A stretch of DNA of 64,000 nt from Pseudoalteromonas luteoviolacea S2607 (GTDB lineage: Bacteria > Pseudomonadota > Gammaproteobacteria > Enterobacterales > Alteromonadaceae). The translations under genes were made by a program, and so were the position numbers. Below, piece after piece: positions 49,095 through 59,271 of the stretch (its first letter is position 1; every line of letters starts with the position of its first letter). The notes under the pieces are model-generated. The model was given only the letters and a program-made list of their open reading frames with translations. It ran no database searches and had not been told where the DNA came from. Location of the stretch: the NCBI RefSeq assembly GCF_001625575.1, contig NZ_AUXV01000007.1, positions 62,001 to 126,000 on the forward strand, in the 5' to 3' direction.

Positions 49095-51902
49095 ATGTTA
49101 AACAATCAAGTAACCAAGGCTGTGCGTCTAGCATTGGCTTTAGGTGCGGTATCAGCTTCTGCTGTTACTGTTGCAGAAGAAGCAGATACGCAAGAAGTAG
49201 AGCGTATTGAAATCACAGGTTCTGCTATCAAACGTACAGACCTTGAAGGTGCTTTGCCAGTAGACGTTATTGACTCTGCTGATATTGCAAAGTCAGGTGT
49301 AACGTCTGTACCTGACCTTATCGCAAACATCCCGTCAATGCAGGGCTTCACTGCTGCAGGTGAATCTGTAGGTGGTGGCGGTGGTGGTATCCAAACTGCT
49401 TCACTTCGTGACTTGGGCGCTGAGTACACACTTGTACTTATCAATGGCCGCCGTATGGCTTCTTCAGACTCAGGTTCAAGTATCGACATTAACTCAATCC
49501 CGCTTGCAGCTATCAAGCGTGTTGAAATTCTAAAAGATGGTGCGTCTGCACTATATGGTTCTGACGCAATTGCGGGTGTTGTTAACTTCATCCTCAAAGA
49601 TGACGTGACAGACTTCACTATCACAGCTCGTCATGACAAGCCAAAAGATACTTCTAGCTCGAACTTTTCTTTCACAGGTGGTTTTGGTGATTTGAGCTCA
49701 GATGGTTTCAACATCATGGCAAGTTTAAGCTATGACCAACAAGATAACCTTCGCTCAGTTGACCGTGACTTTGCAAAAACTGGCTTTGTTGAATTCGAGC
49801 ATGCTGGTCAAAACCTAATTGCTATTGCGGGTTCTTCAAACGCAATTCCAGGTAACGCATACGTTACTTATAATACTCGTGATGAAGATGGTAACCTTGT
49901 TCTTAATGACGCGGGCAAAAACGTTACTGCTACTTATTCTCTAAACCCTTATAGAGAAGCAAATGGTGACTGTCACGCAACAAGTGCACCTTCTGGTAAT
50001 GCATGTCAATTCGACTACACAAGTACACTTGAAATCCAGCCGGAAAGCGAGCGTGTAAACGGTTTCTTACAAGGTACTTTCGCAATCAACGACGAAACAG
50101 AAGCATATGTAACGGCGTCTGCTTCAAAGTTTGAAATGACAACTCGTATTGCACCATACCCAACAGGTACTTTCTCACTTGATGCCGATTCAGCTCTAGT
50201 GCAAGAAAATGTTACTAAGTATCTACCAGAGAACGTTAAAGCGGATATGACTAGAGTTGCTGCACGTTGGCGTGTACTTCCTGGCGGTAACCGTACTGAT
50301 GAGTGGAGCACAACGACTAACCATATCGTTGCTGGTGTACGCGGTGATTTCGGCGAATGGAACTATGATTTTGCAATCACAAGTTCAGGTGCTGAGCGTG
50401 AGCAAAACCGTATTACTGGTTACCCACTTGAAGAAGAATTCATGGCGCTTGTAACTTCTGGTGCAGTAGATATCTTCGCAGACCCTGCAAGCTTGACTGA
50501 CGAGCAAAATGCAGCGGTTAGAAACACAATGTTTAGCGGCAACTGGGAAACAACAGATACTGATCTATTCGCTGTAGATGGTAAAGTGTCTGGTCCAATC
50601 GCAGAGCTTGACGCAGGTACTGTGTACATGGCTGCGGGTTGGGATTACCGTAAATCAAGCTACTCACTAACAAATGGTAAAGGTCAAAACGACGAAGTTG
50701 TTCTTTTTGAGTCGGCTGGTACTGAGTTTGACTTAGAGCGTGACAGCTACGGTGCATTCGTTGAAGTAGTAGTTCCAGTACTAGAGAACTTAGAAGTTAC
50801 AGGTTCACTACGTTATGACGAAATTGGTGAAATCACTGATTCAAAGCGTACAGGTAACCAAACAGTTAACCAAAGCGTTGACGACACAACTTATAAGTTG
50901 AGCGTTTCATACCGTCCAACTGATGAGCTACTATTACGTGCTTCTTACGGTACTGGTTTTAAAGCTGCAACAATGCGTCAAATCGCTGCACCTCGTTTAG
51001 AGTTTGGTGTAACTGCATCAGCATATGAGTGTCCAGAAGGTTTGAGACAAGAGATCGCTCAATTCTGCTACACAGACAAACTTCAATATGATGTATATCG
51101 TGAAGGTAACGCGGATCTTCAGCCAGAAACTTCTAAGCAATATACTTACGGTTTCGTATGGTCTGGCGACCAAGGTACAAGTTTCGGTATGGACTACTGG
51201 AATGTACAGATGGAAAACCAGGTTACTCGTCTAACTCAAAACCAGATCTTCGGCGACCCAGTAACTTATGCTGAGTGGTTCACTACTAAGGTAGATCCAG
51301 GTACAGGTGACACTGTTGTTGCTATCATTCAGGCTGCTGATAACGTTGGTGAATCTAGAAACTCAGGTATCGATTGGCACTTTGATTTTACGACTGAATT
51401 CTCTTTCGGTACGCTTAAGTCTCAGTTAATGGGTACTTATATGATTGAGAGCGAAAGCCTACGTGTAGGTAGTGACAACATCTGGGATACAAGCCTAGGT
51501 CAAGTTGGTACAAACGAAGCTGTTACTTTCCGTAACATCGTAAACTTCAACAACACGTTCACGCACGGTGACTTCACTCACAGCTTCAACATCAAGGCTC
51601 GTAGTGGTTACACTGATGCACCAGCAAGCACAAGCTTCTATGTTGCTCAAGCTGATGATTGGAACGAGGCTGTTGATGGTAGTGTAATCCAGAAGCATGT
51701 TCCTGTTTACATGACTTTCGATTACCGTCTAGCGTATGCTTGGGGTGATAACGCAAACATCGGTTTCGGTATCAAGAACCTATTTGATAAAGAGCCTCCG
51801 TTCACGCTTAATGCTGCGGCAGGTCACCAAGTTGGTTATGACCCACGTTATGCAGATGCATACGGTCGTTCATTCTACTTACAAGCTGATTACACATTCT
51901 AA
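49095..51902 (+). CDS. TonB-dependent outer-membrane receptor 2
   Basis: 935 residues from ATG 49095 (AGGGAGA seven bases ahead; the upstream in-frame ATG would include this signal). Signal peptide about 1-24, TonB-box region EVERIEITGSAIKR, plug with TLVLINGRRMASS and KRVEILKDGASALYGSDAIAGVVNFIL, barrel ending YGRSFYLQADYTF. It shares leader, N-terminus and plug pattern with receptors 1 and 3, but the barrel sequences differ, which suggests different ligands after duplication. Has its own promoter and terminator, so it is not an operon with its neighbours. Confidence 0.92.
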   Translation: MLNNQVTKAVRLALALGAVSASAVTVAEEADTQEVERIEITGSAIKRTDLEGALPVDVIDSADIAKSGVTSVPDLIANIPSMQGFTAAGESVGGGGGGIQTASLRDLGAEYTLVLINGRRMASSDSGSSIDINSIPLAAIKRVEILKDGASALYGSDAIAGVVNFILKDDVTDFTITARHDKPKDTSSSNFSFTGGFGDLSSDGFNIMASLSYDQQDNLRSVDRDFAKTGFVEFEHAGQNLIAIAGSSNAIPGNAYVTYNTRDEDGNLVLNDAGKNVTATYSLNPYREANGDCHATSAPSGNACQFDYTSTLEIQPESERVNGFLQGTFAINDETEAYVTASASKFEMTTRIAPYPTGTFSLDADSALVQENVTKYLPENVKADMTRVAARWRVLPGGNRTDEWSTTTNHIVAGVRGDFGEWNYDFAITSSGAEREQNRITGYPLEEEFMALVTSGAVDIFADPASLTDEQNAAVRNTMFSGNWETTDTDLFAVDGKVSGPIAELDAGTVYMAAGWDYRKSSYSLTNGKGQNDEVVLFESAGTEFDLERDSYGAFVEVVVPVLENLEVTGSLRYDEIGEITDSKRTGNQTVNQSVDDTTYKLSVSYRPTDELLLRASYGTGFKAATMRQIAAPRLEFGVTASAYECPEGLRQEIAQFCYTDKLQYDVYREGNADLQPETSKQYTYGFVWSGDQGTSFGMDYWNVQMENQVTRLTQNQIFGDPVTYAEWFTTKVDPGTGDTVVAIIQAADNVGESRNSGIDWHFDFTTEFSFGTLKSQLMGTYMIESESLRVGSDNIWDTSLGQVGTNEAVTFRNIVNFNNTFTHGDFTHSFNIKARSGYTDAPASTSFYVAQADDWNEAVDGSVIQKHVPVYMTFDYRLAYAWGDNANIGFGIKNLFDKEPPFTLNAAAGHQVGYDPRYADAYGRSFYLQADYTF

Positions 51903-52082
51903 TCTAGCCTAAGGTTCAAGCTTTGAGATTACTTACTCAAGGCTTGAATTTATAAGTCGATTTTTGAGTTCTTAGTAAGAAAAATTCGAAATTCATTATG
52001 AGTATGTAAGTACGGTACCTGAAATTTGTACATTAACGTTAGCTACTGTAACACAGCATACTTTTTTAATTAAAGACTGACT

Positions 52083-52112
52083 AAAAACCCCACACAAGTG
52101 GGGTTTTTTTTT
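52083..52112 (+). terminator. Terminator after receptor 2
   Basis: AAAAACCCCAC-ACAA-GTGGGGTTTTTTTTT, strong stem with T-run. Confidence 0.85.
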
Positions 52113-52560
52113 CTTTGTTTTATTTCTTTTTTGTCAACTTTTTTGTTTATAAATTGTGTATGGTGTTTTCTTTGTGTGATTGGTTGGCAAACCTTTTACA
52201 CCGCTGTTTTTACGTGAAACTGGCGTATGCTATTTATTCAATTGTCATCAAACTATTCAAAAAGTATCGCCTACCTCTTTGGGCGAAAGTGAATTTTTCT
52301 ACATCATTCATGTAAAAGATTTCGGTGGGCGGTCTTTGTTTTATATGGGGTTTGGCTTGTTTTTTGGAACGGGTTATATCTCTGTGTATTGCTTGTATGA
52401 ATGAGAGATTGGTCAGTCTAAGCTGGCCTGGTTAGTACGATTCTGCACGAATGTATAGTGTCGATAAGCCACATAAACGTTTGTTTATTAGTATTAATTT
52501 TGTTCAATTGATAATTGTGTAAAATGCAACTTTTGTTTGTTTCAATTCCATTTCACAAAC

Positions 52561-52590
52561 TTGCATGGGTATTTACTTTGTGGTTACTAT
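52561..52590 (+). promoter_or_regulatory. Promoter of TonB-dependent receptor 3
   Basis: TTGCAT (52561-52566), 18-bp spacer, TACTAT (52585-52590), then ACCCGC. 5'-UTR about 100 bases. Same 18-bp spacing and C-rich discriminator as receptors 1 and 2, with a poorer -35. Confidence 0.55.
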
Positions 52591-52696
52591 ACCCGCGTTG
52601 TTTCATATGGGGTACACATAAAAGCAACCTGCTTAACCTTATATTGAAGTAAAAAATAAAATAAAAGCTTTGCAAAAAGCTCCAGGGAGAAAACAA

Positions 52697-55525
52697 ATGT
52701 TAAACAATAGAGTTTCAAAAGCGGTTCGCTTAGCGATCGCATTTGGTGCTGCATCGTCAGCAACTTTCGCTGGCCAAGTTATGGCAGCAGGCGAAGAAGG
52801 CGCAGATAAAGTAGAGCGCATCGAAGTAACTGGTTCACGTATCAAAAGAACTGATTTAGAGACTGCTGTTCCAGTAACTACAATCGGTAAAGCAGAGATC
52901 GGTGAAACTGGTACTCTGAACATCCAAGACATTCTTTCTCGTTCACCAATTGCACTTGCGGGTTCTGACCAAACGTCTTCTGCATTCACAACGACTTCAG
53001 TTGGTTTGAACACTACTGAACTTCGTGGTTTGAGTGAAGAGCGTACACTTATTCTAGTAAACGGCCGTCGTTTCGTATCTGGTATGATCCCATCAGCTGG
53101 TTATGCAGTTGACTTGAACGCGATCCCAGCTCGCTTAATTGAGCGTATTGACGTCCTTAAAAGTGCATCTTCAGCTATCTACGGTTCTGATGCTGTAGCT
53201 GGTGTTGTAAACATCATCTTACGTGATGATATTGAAGGTGTAGAAGTATCAGGTCAAACAGGTCTTTCTGACCGTGGTGACCGTGAAAAGCACAGCTTAA
53301 ACGTTACTCTAGGTAACACTTGGGATTCAGGTAACGCTTGGATTTCAATGGGTTATGATACGGATAAAGGTATTAAAGCTGTAGACCGTTCTTTCTCTGC
53401 TCGTGATATTGCAGCAACAGATGACGGTATTGTAGTTTCAAACTCAAGCTACCCACCGGGTGCTCGTATTCAGCACTCTAAGTTGACTGATGATGAAGGC
53501 AAGGCTATCCGTACTAGCTACAATGGTGATGGTACGCCGTATAACCACGCGCAAAACTCATTCAACCGTTCTGAGTTCCGTCAGTTAGCAACTCCTATCG
53601 AGCGTAAGTACATCTCTGGTAGCTTAAACATTGAAGTTTCTGACAATGTGACTGCATTTGCTGAATTCCAGTGGAACAACGCTGCAACTGATGGTTCAAC
53701 AATTGAGCCGGTACCAATGAACATCAGTTCTGACGTTTGGAAAACTGACGTAGGTAGCCAAACTTTAGGTATGAGCATTGACTCACCGCTTATCCCAGAT
53801 CTTCTTCGTACTAACCTACGTGCAGATGGCGTGGAAAACCTAAACGAAACATTATTTGTACGTCGTTTATTCGAATTCGGTCCTCGTGATACAAGCCTAG
53901 AGCGTGACACGACTCGTGTTGCTACAGGTTTCAATTGGGACATCGATGGTAACTGGGCACTAGATACATACGCGACTTACGGTCAAACAACGCAAACACA
54001 GCAAAATGGCGGTCAAATGAACGTTGAGCGCGCTCGTTTTGCTTTAGATGCTGAAGAAGTAGATGGCGTTATTCGTTGTAAAGATGAGCAAGCTCGCCTA
54101 CAAGGTTGTGTACCTCTAAACCTATTTGGTGCGAACACTGTAACTCCTGAAGCGTTAGCGTATGTAACTTCTCCTGCTAAAGTTTACGGTAAAGTTGAAC
54201 AGTCTGTTGTTTCATCAGTAATCTCTGGTGAGCTACCGTATGAATTTGACGGTGGTCTACTAGCAATGGCTGCTGGTGTTGAATACCGCTATGAAAAAGG
54301 TGTAGCACAACCAGGTGACCTTGCGCAGGTTGGTGCAGCTACGACTAACAAAGCGGCACCTACGTCTGGTAGCTTCTCAGCAACTGACGTATTTGTAGAA
54401 TTCAGCTTACCAGTACTAGAAAATGTACGTATTGACTTAGCAGCTCGTGCTTCTGACCACTCTGTAGTAGGTGATACGTTCACTTACAACATCGGTGCTG
54501 AGTACCGTGCAACTGATACATTAATGCTACGTACTTCATATGCGACAGCGGTACGTACTCCTAACGTTGCTGACCTATATGGTGGTCGTGGTGAAACTTT
54601 TGCTTCAGTAACAGCGCCTTGTGACGGCCTTAAAGCGGACGGCACTGGTCTTGATAACGCGACAGTAGCAGCTAACTGTATGAAAGATCCAGCAGTTGCA
54701 GCACGTGTTCAAGAGCAAGGTATTTTTGAACTAACGCTTTTCGAAACTCAAGGTATCGGTGGTACTTTAGGTGGTTCTGAAGACGTAAAAGAAGAAACAG
54801 CTGATACGTTCAGTATCGGTGCTGTTTGGCAGGCAACTGACGAGCTAGCATTCACTGTTGACTACTTTGACGTGAAGATTGAAGATGCAATCACTCAGCT
54901 AACAAGAACAACAGTTATCACTCGTTGTTACGAAAGCACTGATTTCACAGTTGGATGTAACGGCGCATACGTTCGTAACCCGAACACAGGTGCACTTACT
55001 GACGTTCACACTTCATCTACAAACGAAAATACAATCGAAGTTTCTGGTGTTGACTTAGAAATCGATTACCGTGTTGACACTGATTACGGTACATTCGGCT
55101 CAGCGCTTATCTACACTTACACTGACAAGTGGACTACAACTAGCCAAACAACTGGTGCGGCTGAAGAGAGTGTTGGTGAAGTTGAAACTCCTAAGCATCG
55201 TTTCAACCTTAACCTAACGTACGGCTACGAAGATATCAATGCACGTTGGAGAGCACGTTACTGGCACTCTGTAGTTGATACTAACCAAACACAGCGTCTA
55301 CCAGATGCATACCACAACATCGATTCAGTGATGTATCACGATGCATCAATCGGTTATAGCCTGTTTGACGATACTAAATTCACTTTTGGTATCAACAACG
55401 TATTCGACAAGAAGCCACCTCTACTTCCTCGTGGTGTGAGCTCTATGACGACTGCAAATACAAACTCACGTGCGTATGACATCGAAGGTCGTTCTTACTT
55501 CCTGAACTTCGAAACTAAGTTCTAA
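52697..55525 (+). CDS. TonB-dependent outer-membrane receptor 3
   Basis: 942 residues from ATG 52697 with CCAGGGAGA ahead. Signal peptide about 1-31 (...FAGQVMAA), TonB-box EKVERIEVTGSRIKR (first word of the plug), plug with RTLILVNGRRFVSG and IERIDVLKSASSAIYGSDAVAGVVNIIL, barrel ending YFLNFETKF. Third paralogue of the tandem set, with the same leader and N-terminal MLNNRVSKAVRLA-type start. Terminator follows. Ligand unknown. Confidence 0.92.
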   Translation: MLNNRVSKAVRLAIAFGAASSATFAGQVMAAGEEGADKVERIEVTGSRIKRTDLETAVPVTTIGKAEIGETGTLNIQDILSRSPIALAGSDQTSSAFTTTSVGLNTTELRGLSEERTLILVNGRRFVSGMIPSAGYAVDLNAIPARLIERIDVLKSASSAIYGSDAVAGVVNIILRDDIEGVEVSGQTGLSDRGDREKHSLNVTLGNTWDSGNAWISMGYDTDKGIKAVDRSFSARDIAATDDGIVVSNSSYPPGARIQHSKLTDDEGKAIRTSYNGDGTPYNHAQNSFNRSEFRQLATPIERKYISGSLNIEVSDNVTAFAEFQWNNAATDGSTIEPVPMNISSDVWKTDVGSQTLGMSIDSPLIPDLLRTNLRADGVENLNETLFVRRLFEFGPRDTSLERDTTRVATGFNWDIDGNWALDTYATYGQTTQTQQNGGQMNVERARFALDAEEVDGVIRCKDEQARLQGCVPLNLFGANTVTPEALAYVTSPAKVYGKVEQSVVSSVISGELPYEFDGGLLAMAAGVEYRYEKGVAQPGDLAQVGAATTNKAAPTSGSFSATDVFVEFSLPVLENVRIDLAARASDHSVVGDTFTYNIGAEYRATDTLMLRTSYATAVRTPNVADLYGGRGETFASVTAPCDGLKADGTGLDNATVAANCMKDPAVAARVQEQGIFELTLFETQGIGGTLGGSEDVKEETADTFSIGAVWQATDELAFTVDYFDVKIEDAITQLTRTTVITRCYESTDFTVGCNGAYVRNPNTGALTDVHTSSTNENTIEVSGVDLEIDYRVDTDYGTFGSALIYTYTDKWTTTSQTTGAAEESVGEVETPKHRFNLNLTYGYEDINARWRARYWHSVVDTNQTQRLPDAYHNIDSVMYHDASIGYSLFDDTKFTFGINNVFDKKPPLLPRGVSSMTTANTNSRAYDIEGRSYFLNFETKF

Positions 55526-55922
55526 TCGTAAGATAAAAGTCTTTTGAAAATTCAAAACCGGACACTAGTCCGGTTTTTTCGTTTTTGCTTTTGTCTACAC
55601 TACTTCGTTACTTCAAAATGACGAGTAATGGCTTTTATTATTAAGAAGGAAGTACCAAAAGTTAGAGGGCCATTATAACCTTTCTACATTAACTAGCTTT
55701 CAATGCTCAATGTGATTTTATATAAGTAATCGAAGGCTCGGTTGGGTTAAAAGGCGCTATGCTTGCCTTAATATAAGGTGTTATTCTCGCTTTTTATTCT
55801 TTCAGTTTTTTCTTTGAGCTGGTTGTGTTTAATGAAATATACAAGCAGCTCAATATGGCATAGTAAGAGAGTGACTAGTTTAAAAAGTTAAGCTGCTTGG
55901 AAGTTGTGTCATGCACAATTTA
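55526..55922. other. Convergent intergenic region receptor 3 / HrpB
   Basis: 397 bp, AT-rich, with the receptor terminator at its left. No other hairpin, gene or RNA recognised. Confidence 0.55.
55554..55579 (+). terminator. Terminator after receptor 3
   Basis: AAAACCGGAC-ACTA-GTCCGGTTTTTT, 10-bp stem and T-run. Confidence 0.85.
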
Positions 55923-58253
55923 TTATTTTATATCAACAACTTTGCTTGCTTTTTTAAATTGAATTTTATACCCCGGCCAACTTGGCAGTTCCCAGCGCTT
56001 TGGGGCATCTTTTCTCGCGCCAGATATATACTCAATTAAGATTCGTTTAGATAAAAAGTTGTAGTTTACAGATAGCTTCAGCTCAGGAAGAGTGACTTTT
56101 ATAGGGTGCTTTTCAATAAAAGGCGCTAATATCCAGCTTTCAACTTCTTGATAATATAAATCGCATTCTTCGATTAACTCTAAATCCTCAGCGTCATTAA
56201 TACCAAGTTGTCGCAGTTTTGTATGAATATATAGATTAACGGATGGCAGGTTAATGTCGACTTTCTCATGTTGGTAGTAGAGCTTATGTTCCGCAAAGCT
56301 GCGGCTCAAAGTGTCATATAAACCAGGGAATAAGTCGCCGGACTCTATGAGTATGACACATGCATCGATCAGGTAGTCACCCTCTGCGATCATCGTTTGT
56401 TTAGAAATGGTTACACCCGCATACTGAAGATCTGCTTCAATTTGTATACCTCGTTCATCCATATATGCGTGACTTAGTATGGGGGTTGCTAGCCCCAAAC
56501 TCGCCACAGATTTTAAAGGTATTGGCGCAGCTAGGGTTGCCATGGTCATTGCTTGCTTAATGCCTTTCCCGGCTAAAGCAAAGGTGTCTAATACCAACAT
56601 GGCATCTGTGTTTTCGGTGACTCTGGACGTGTTCGAGGGCGAGACTTCAACTTCTCCATTTCCGAAGCCTCCACGGCGGTTTTGTCTTTTTACAAATACC
56701 CACTCAGGTTTTATGGCTGCTATGGTATTGATCAGTGCTGCTCTATCGTAACTAGCCGCGTGCTCTAGATCAGGAAGAGAAAAGGCCTCGCGCAATTGAT
56801 TACTAAATTGTTTGGCTTCGTTTAACGCCTCTGATTCTATCTGTAACAAACCGTCCAGCTTGCCCCTGAGCAATGCGATTACGAGCTCTATGTCACAGCC
56901 ATTCGGCAGCAGTGTGTTGAGCTGTTCGAGTTGCTCAAGATGATTTGGTAGCTGATAAACACGAGCGGGCACTGATATCACCGAGATAACATCAATCGCT
57001 GCTTGTTTAAGCGCGCCAGAAGGCATTTGAGCGATAATCTGTCCAAGTTCAGCGTCAACCGGTAAAGGGTAGAGTAAATTCCCCAACTTGGTAGCGATTT
57101 GTTGAGTATCTAGTGCACCGATACGGGTGAGTATTTTCAGGGCGCGTTCTTTAGAGGCGTCTGGAAGTGGGTCAATAAATGCTAGTGAGTCAACTCCTTG
57201 CGACGCGCACCCCGCGGCCAAGACGAGCTCTGTGAGGGCCTCTCTTTGTATTTCTGGAGGTGTGCGTTCAATAAGTGGCGCGTATTGACCGTAAAGTCTA
57301 ATACAGAACCCAGCTTGTGTTCGACCAGCTCGGCCCAAGCGCTGCTTGGCTGAATCTCGACCAATGGCGTCTAACCCCAGAACTGTTTTGCCATTTCTAA
57401 GGTGGGTGCGTCTTTCTAAACCTGAATCAATGACGCATGTTACATTAGGAATGGTAAGAGACGTTTCCGCAACGTTCGTGGCGAGAATTATGCGCTGTTG
57501 TTGTTGCTGAGCTAGCGCCAGCTGCTGTTGTGATTTACTGCACCCGCTATAGAGAGGCACGACTAAAGCATCAAGAGACTTTAGTGCAGACTGGCATGAT
57601 AAAATTTCCCCTTTACCGGGTAAAAAAACTAGGATATCGCCTTGCGTCTTTGCCTGAGCACTCTGGCAAGCAGCTACAACTCTGTCAGTGAGCTGCTCTT
57701 TTTTAGGCATTACTCGTGGCTCTTTGGCAATAAAACTTTCTTCTACGGGGTACATATTGCCTTCGCTGTGTAGGACCGGCGCATCCAAATAACGGCTCAA
57801 CCTATCCGCGTTTAAAGTGGCGGAAGTAAGTATGAGTCGGTGTTGACTGTGCTGTTTGAGTAATGCGAGTAGTAAATCCATATCCCATCTGCGCTCGTGA
57901 AATTCATCAAGCACAACATGTGAAAAAGCAGCTAGCTTATCTTCAAAGTACCATCTAAGCGCGACACCTGGCGTGACAAAAATGATGTTTGTATCGTCGT
58001 TAAATATGGTTTCAAATCGAATAGCATAACCGACTTTCTCGCCCAGTGGAGTATGGCAGAGTGACGCTACATACTCTGCCAGTGATGTGCAAGCAATACG
58101 TCTTGGTTCAACGACGAGTACTTTGCCCTGAGTGGCGGCCCATATTGGTAGTTGCGTGGATTTTCCAGAACCCGTTGCTGCGGTGACCACAACATCTTGC
58201 TTTGAAATCGTGTTTAAAAATTGTTCTTTTATCGACTCGATAGGCAGCGACAT
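55923..58253 (-). CDS. hrpB: ATP-dependent helicase HrpB
   Basis: 776 residues from ATG 58253 (MSLPIESIKEQFLNTI); the longer frame adds 24 residues outside the family. Motif I AATGSGKSTQLP, motif II DEFHER (DEFH, as in E. coli HrpB), motif III LTSATLNA, motif VI QRLGRAGRTQAG. The C-terminal HrpB domain is present (WVFVKRQNRRGGFGNGEVEVS...). It is a DEAH-box RNA helicase of uncertain cellular role in bacteria. It is divergent from mtfA with about 100 bp between starts, so each has its own promoter. Confidence 0.92.
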   Translation of the reverse strand: MSLPIESIKEQFLNTISKQDVVVTAATGSGKSTQLPIWAATQGKVLVVEPRRIACTSLAEYVASLCHTPLGEKVGYAIRFETIFNDDTNIIFVTPGVALRWYFEDKLAAFSHVVLDEFHERRWDMDLLLALLKQHSQHRLILTSATLNADRLSRYLDAPVLHSEGNMYPVEESFIAKEPRVMPKKEQLTDRVVAACQSAQAKTQGDILVFLPGKGEILSCQSALKSLDALVVPLYSGCSKSQQQLALAQQQQQRIILATNVAETSLTIPNVTCVIDSGLERRTHLRNGKTVLGLDAIGRDSAKQRLGRAGRTQAGFCIRLYGQYAPLIERTPPEIQREALTELVLAAGCASQGVDSLAFIDPLPDASKERALKILTRIGALDTQQIATKLGNLLYPLPVDAELGQIIAQMPSGALKQAAIDVISVISVPARVYQLPNHLEQLEQLNTLLPNGCDIELVIALLRGKLDGLLQIESEALNEAKQFSNQLREAFSLPDLEHAASYDRAALINTIAAIKPEWVFVKRQNRRGGFGNGEVEVSPSNTSRVTENTDAMLVLDTFALAGKGIKQAMTMATLAAPIPLKSVASLGLATPILSHAYMDERGIQIEADLQYAGVTISKQTMIAEGDYLIDACVILIESGDLFPGLYDTLSRSFAEHKLYYQHEKVDINLPSVNLYIHTKLRQLGINDAEDLELIEECDLYYQEVESWILAPFIEKHPIKVTLPELKLSVNYNFLSKRILIEYISGARKDAPKRWELPSWPGYKIQFKKASKVVDIK

Positions 58254-58356
58254 GATTTTTATTTCTAGGTACTTTTTTCGGAATTTTACCAAAAAATTGT
58301 TGAAAAGGCGCTGAGATGCACACACTTAAATTAAAAAGCACAGTATATGAGCAAGT

Positions 58357-59193
58357 ATGATTAATATAATGTTACTTATCTTTTTAGTAGTGTTTGTGGT
58401 GGTGTATTGGCGCCTAGACGACATTAAGAGATATTTTTGGCAAAGAAAATACCAGCAGCAGTCGCTGTCACGCGCTGATAAAAAAGTGCTTCTAAAGTAT
58501 ATGCCGATTTATCGCAATATGACTGACCGAGATAGAGAAAAGCTAGAAAAACACATTGTCTGGTTTTTAGGCGAAAAGAATGTACTGGGTCGGGATGGAC
58601 TGACAGTGACACGACCGATGGCCTTGATTATAGCAGCGGATGCTTGTTTATTAGTGATCAATCAAGCATGGCCGCTATACCCAAACGTGAAAGAAATACT
58701 GTTATACCCAAGTCAGTATTATGCCCCGCAGACGAATAAAGACAGTGCAGGTCTGGTAAGTTACCACACTGCAGTAAGGCAGGGGGAGTCTTGGCCGGGG
58801 GGGACCCTCGTTTTGAGCTGGCACGACGTGCTTGAAGGTAATCGTTTGCCCGGTGATGGTCATAACTTGGTGTTTCACGAATTCGCACATCAACTCGACC
58901 AGCAAGCTGGGAATACCAATGGCACACCTGAATTGCCAAAAGAAATTAGCTATAAACGGTGGGGTGACGTGTTAGGGCGTGCTTACAGTCAACTTAAAAT
59001 GCAGTTAGCATACCATATGCCTCATGTGATACATGAGTATGGGGCGACCAATGAAGCAGAATATTTTGCGGTGCTGACAGAAACTTTTATTGAGAAACCA
59101 ATTGAACTCAAGCAAGAGAACCCTGAGCTGTTTAATTTATTAGTGAGTTATTTTCGCTTTGACCCGAGGGATTGGTTGGGGAGGGCCGTATGA
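58357..59193 (+). CDS. mtfA: Zinc-dependent peptidase MtfA
   Basis: 278 residues (E. coli 265). N-terminal hydrophobic segment (1-17, INIMLLIFLVVFVVVYW), which makes this copy look membrane-anchored. Metal site HEFAHQLD (HExxH) at about 168-175, followed by EAEYFAVLTETFIEKP with a further Glu ligand, the MtfA layout. In E. coli MtfA binds Mlc and regulates glucose PTS; whether that holds here is unknown. A strong bidirectional terminator separates it from csdA. Confidence 0.88.
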   Translation: MINIMLLIFLVVFVVVYWRLDDIKRYFWQRKYQQQSLSRADKKVLLKYMPIYRNMTDRDREKLEKHIVWFLGEKNVLGRDGLTVTRPMALIIAADACLLVINQAWPLYPNVKEILLYPSQYYAPQTNKDSAGLVSYHTAVRQGESWPGGTLVLSWHDVLEGNRLPGDGHNLVFHEFAHQLDQQAGNTNGTPELPKEISYKRWGDVLGRAYSQLKMQLAYHMPHVIHEYGATNEAEYFAVLTETFIEKPIELKQENPELFNLLVSYFRFDPRDWLGRAV

Positions 59194-59226
59194 TGACAAT
59201 AAATGGTTATATCGTATTCTGAAAAC

Positions 59227-59257
59227 AAAAAAGCCGCTAACTAAAGCGGCTTTTTTT
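59227..59257. terminator. Bidirectional terminator between mtfA and csdA
   Basis: AAAAAAGCCGCT-AACTAA-AGCGGCTTTTTTT; A-run before and T-run after the stem allow termination on both strands. Confidence 0.85.
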
Positions 59258-59271
59258 AGTCATCAATCAAC

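Larger units (their letters stand above)
51903..52696 (+). other. Region between receptors 2 and 3
   Basis: 794 bp, T-rich. It holds the terminator of receptor 2 (52083-52112), a weaker promoter-like copy TTGGTC-N18-TAGTAC at 52409-52438, the main promoter candidate at 52561-52590 and the CCAGGGAGA leader. Frames of 66 and 74 codons here lack ribosome-binding sites and are not called. Confidence 0.6.

Noticed and set aside
52115-52404. Frames of 66 and 74 codons between receptors 2 and 3
   Set aside because: T-rich, Phe/Tyr-rich translations right after a terminator, with no Shine-Dalgarno.
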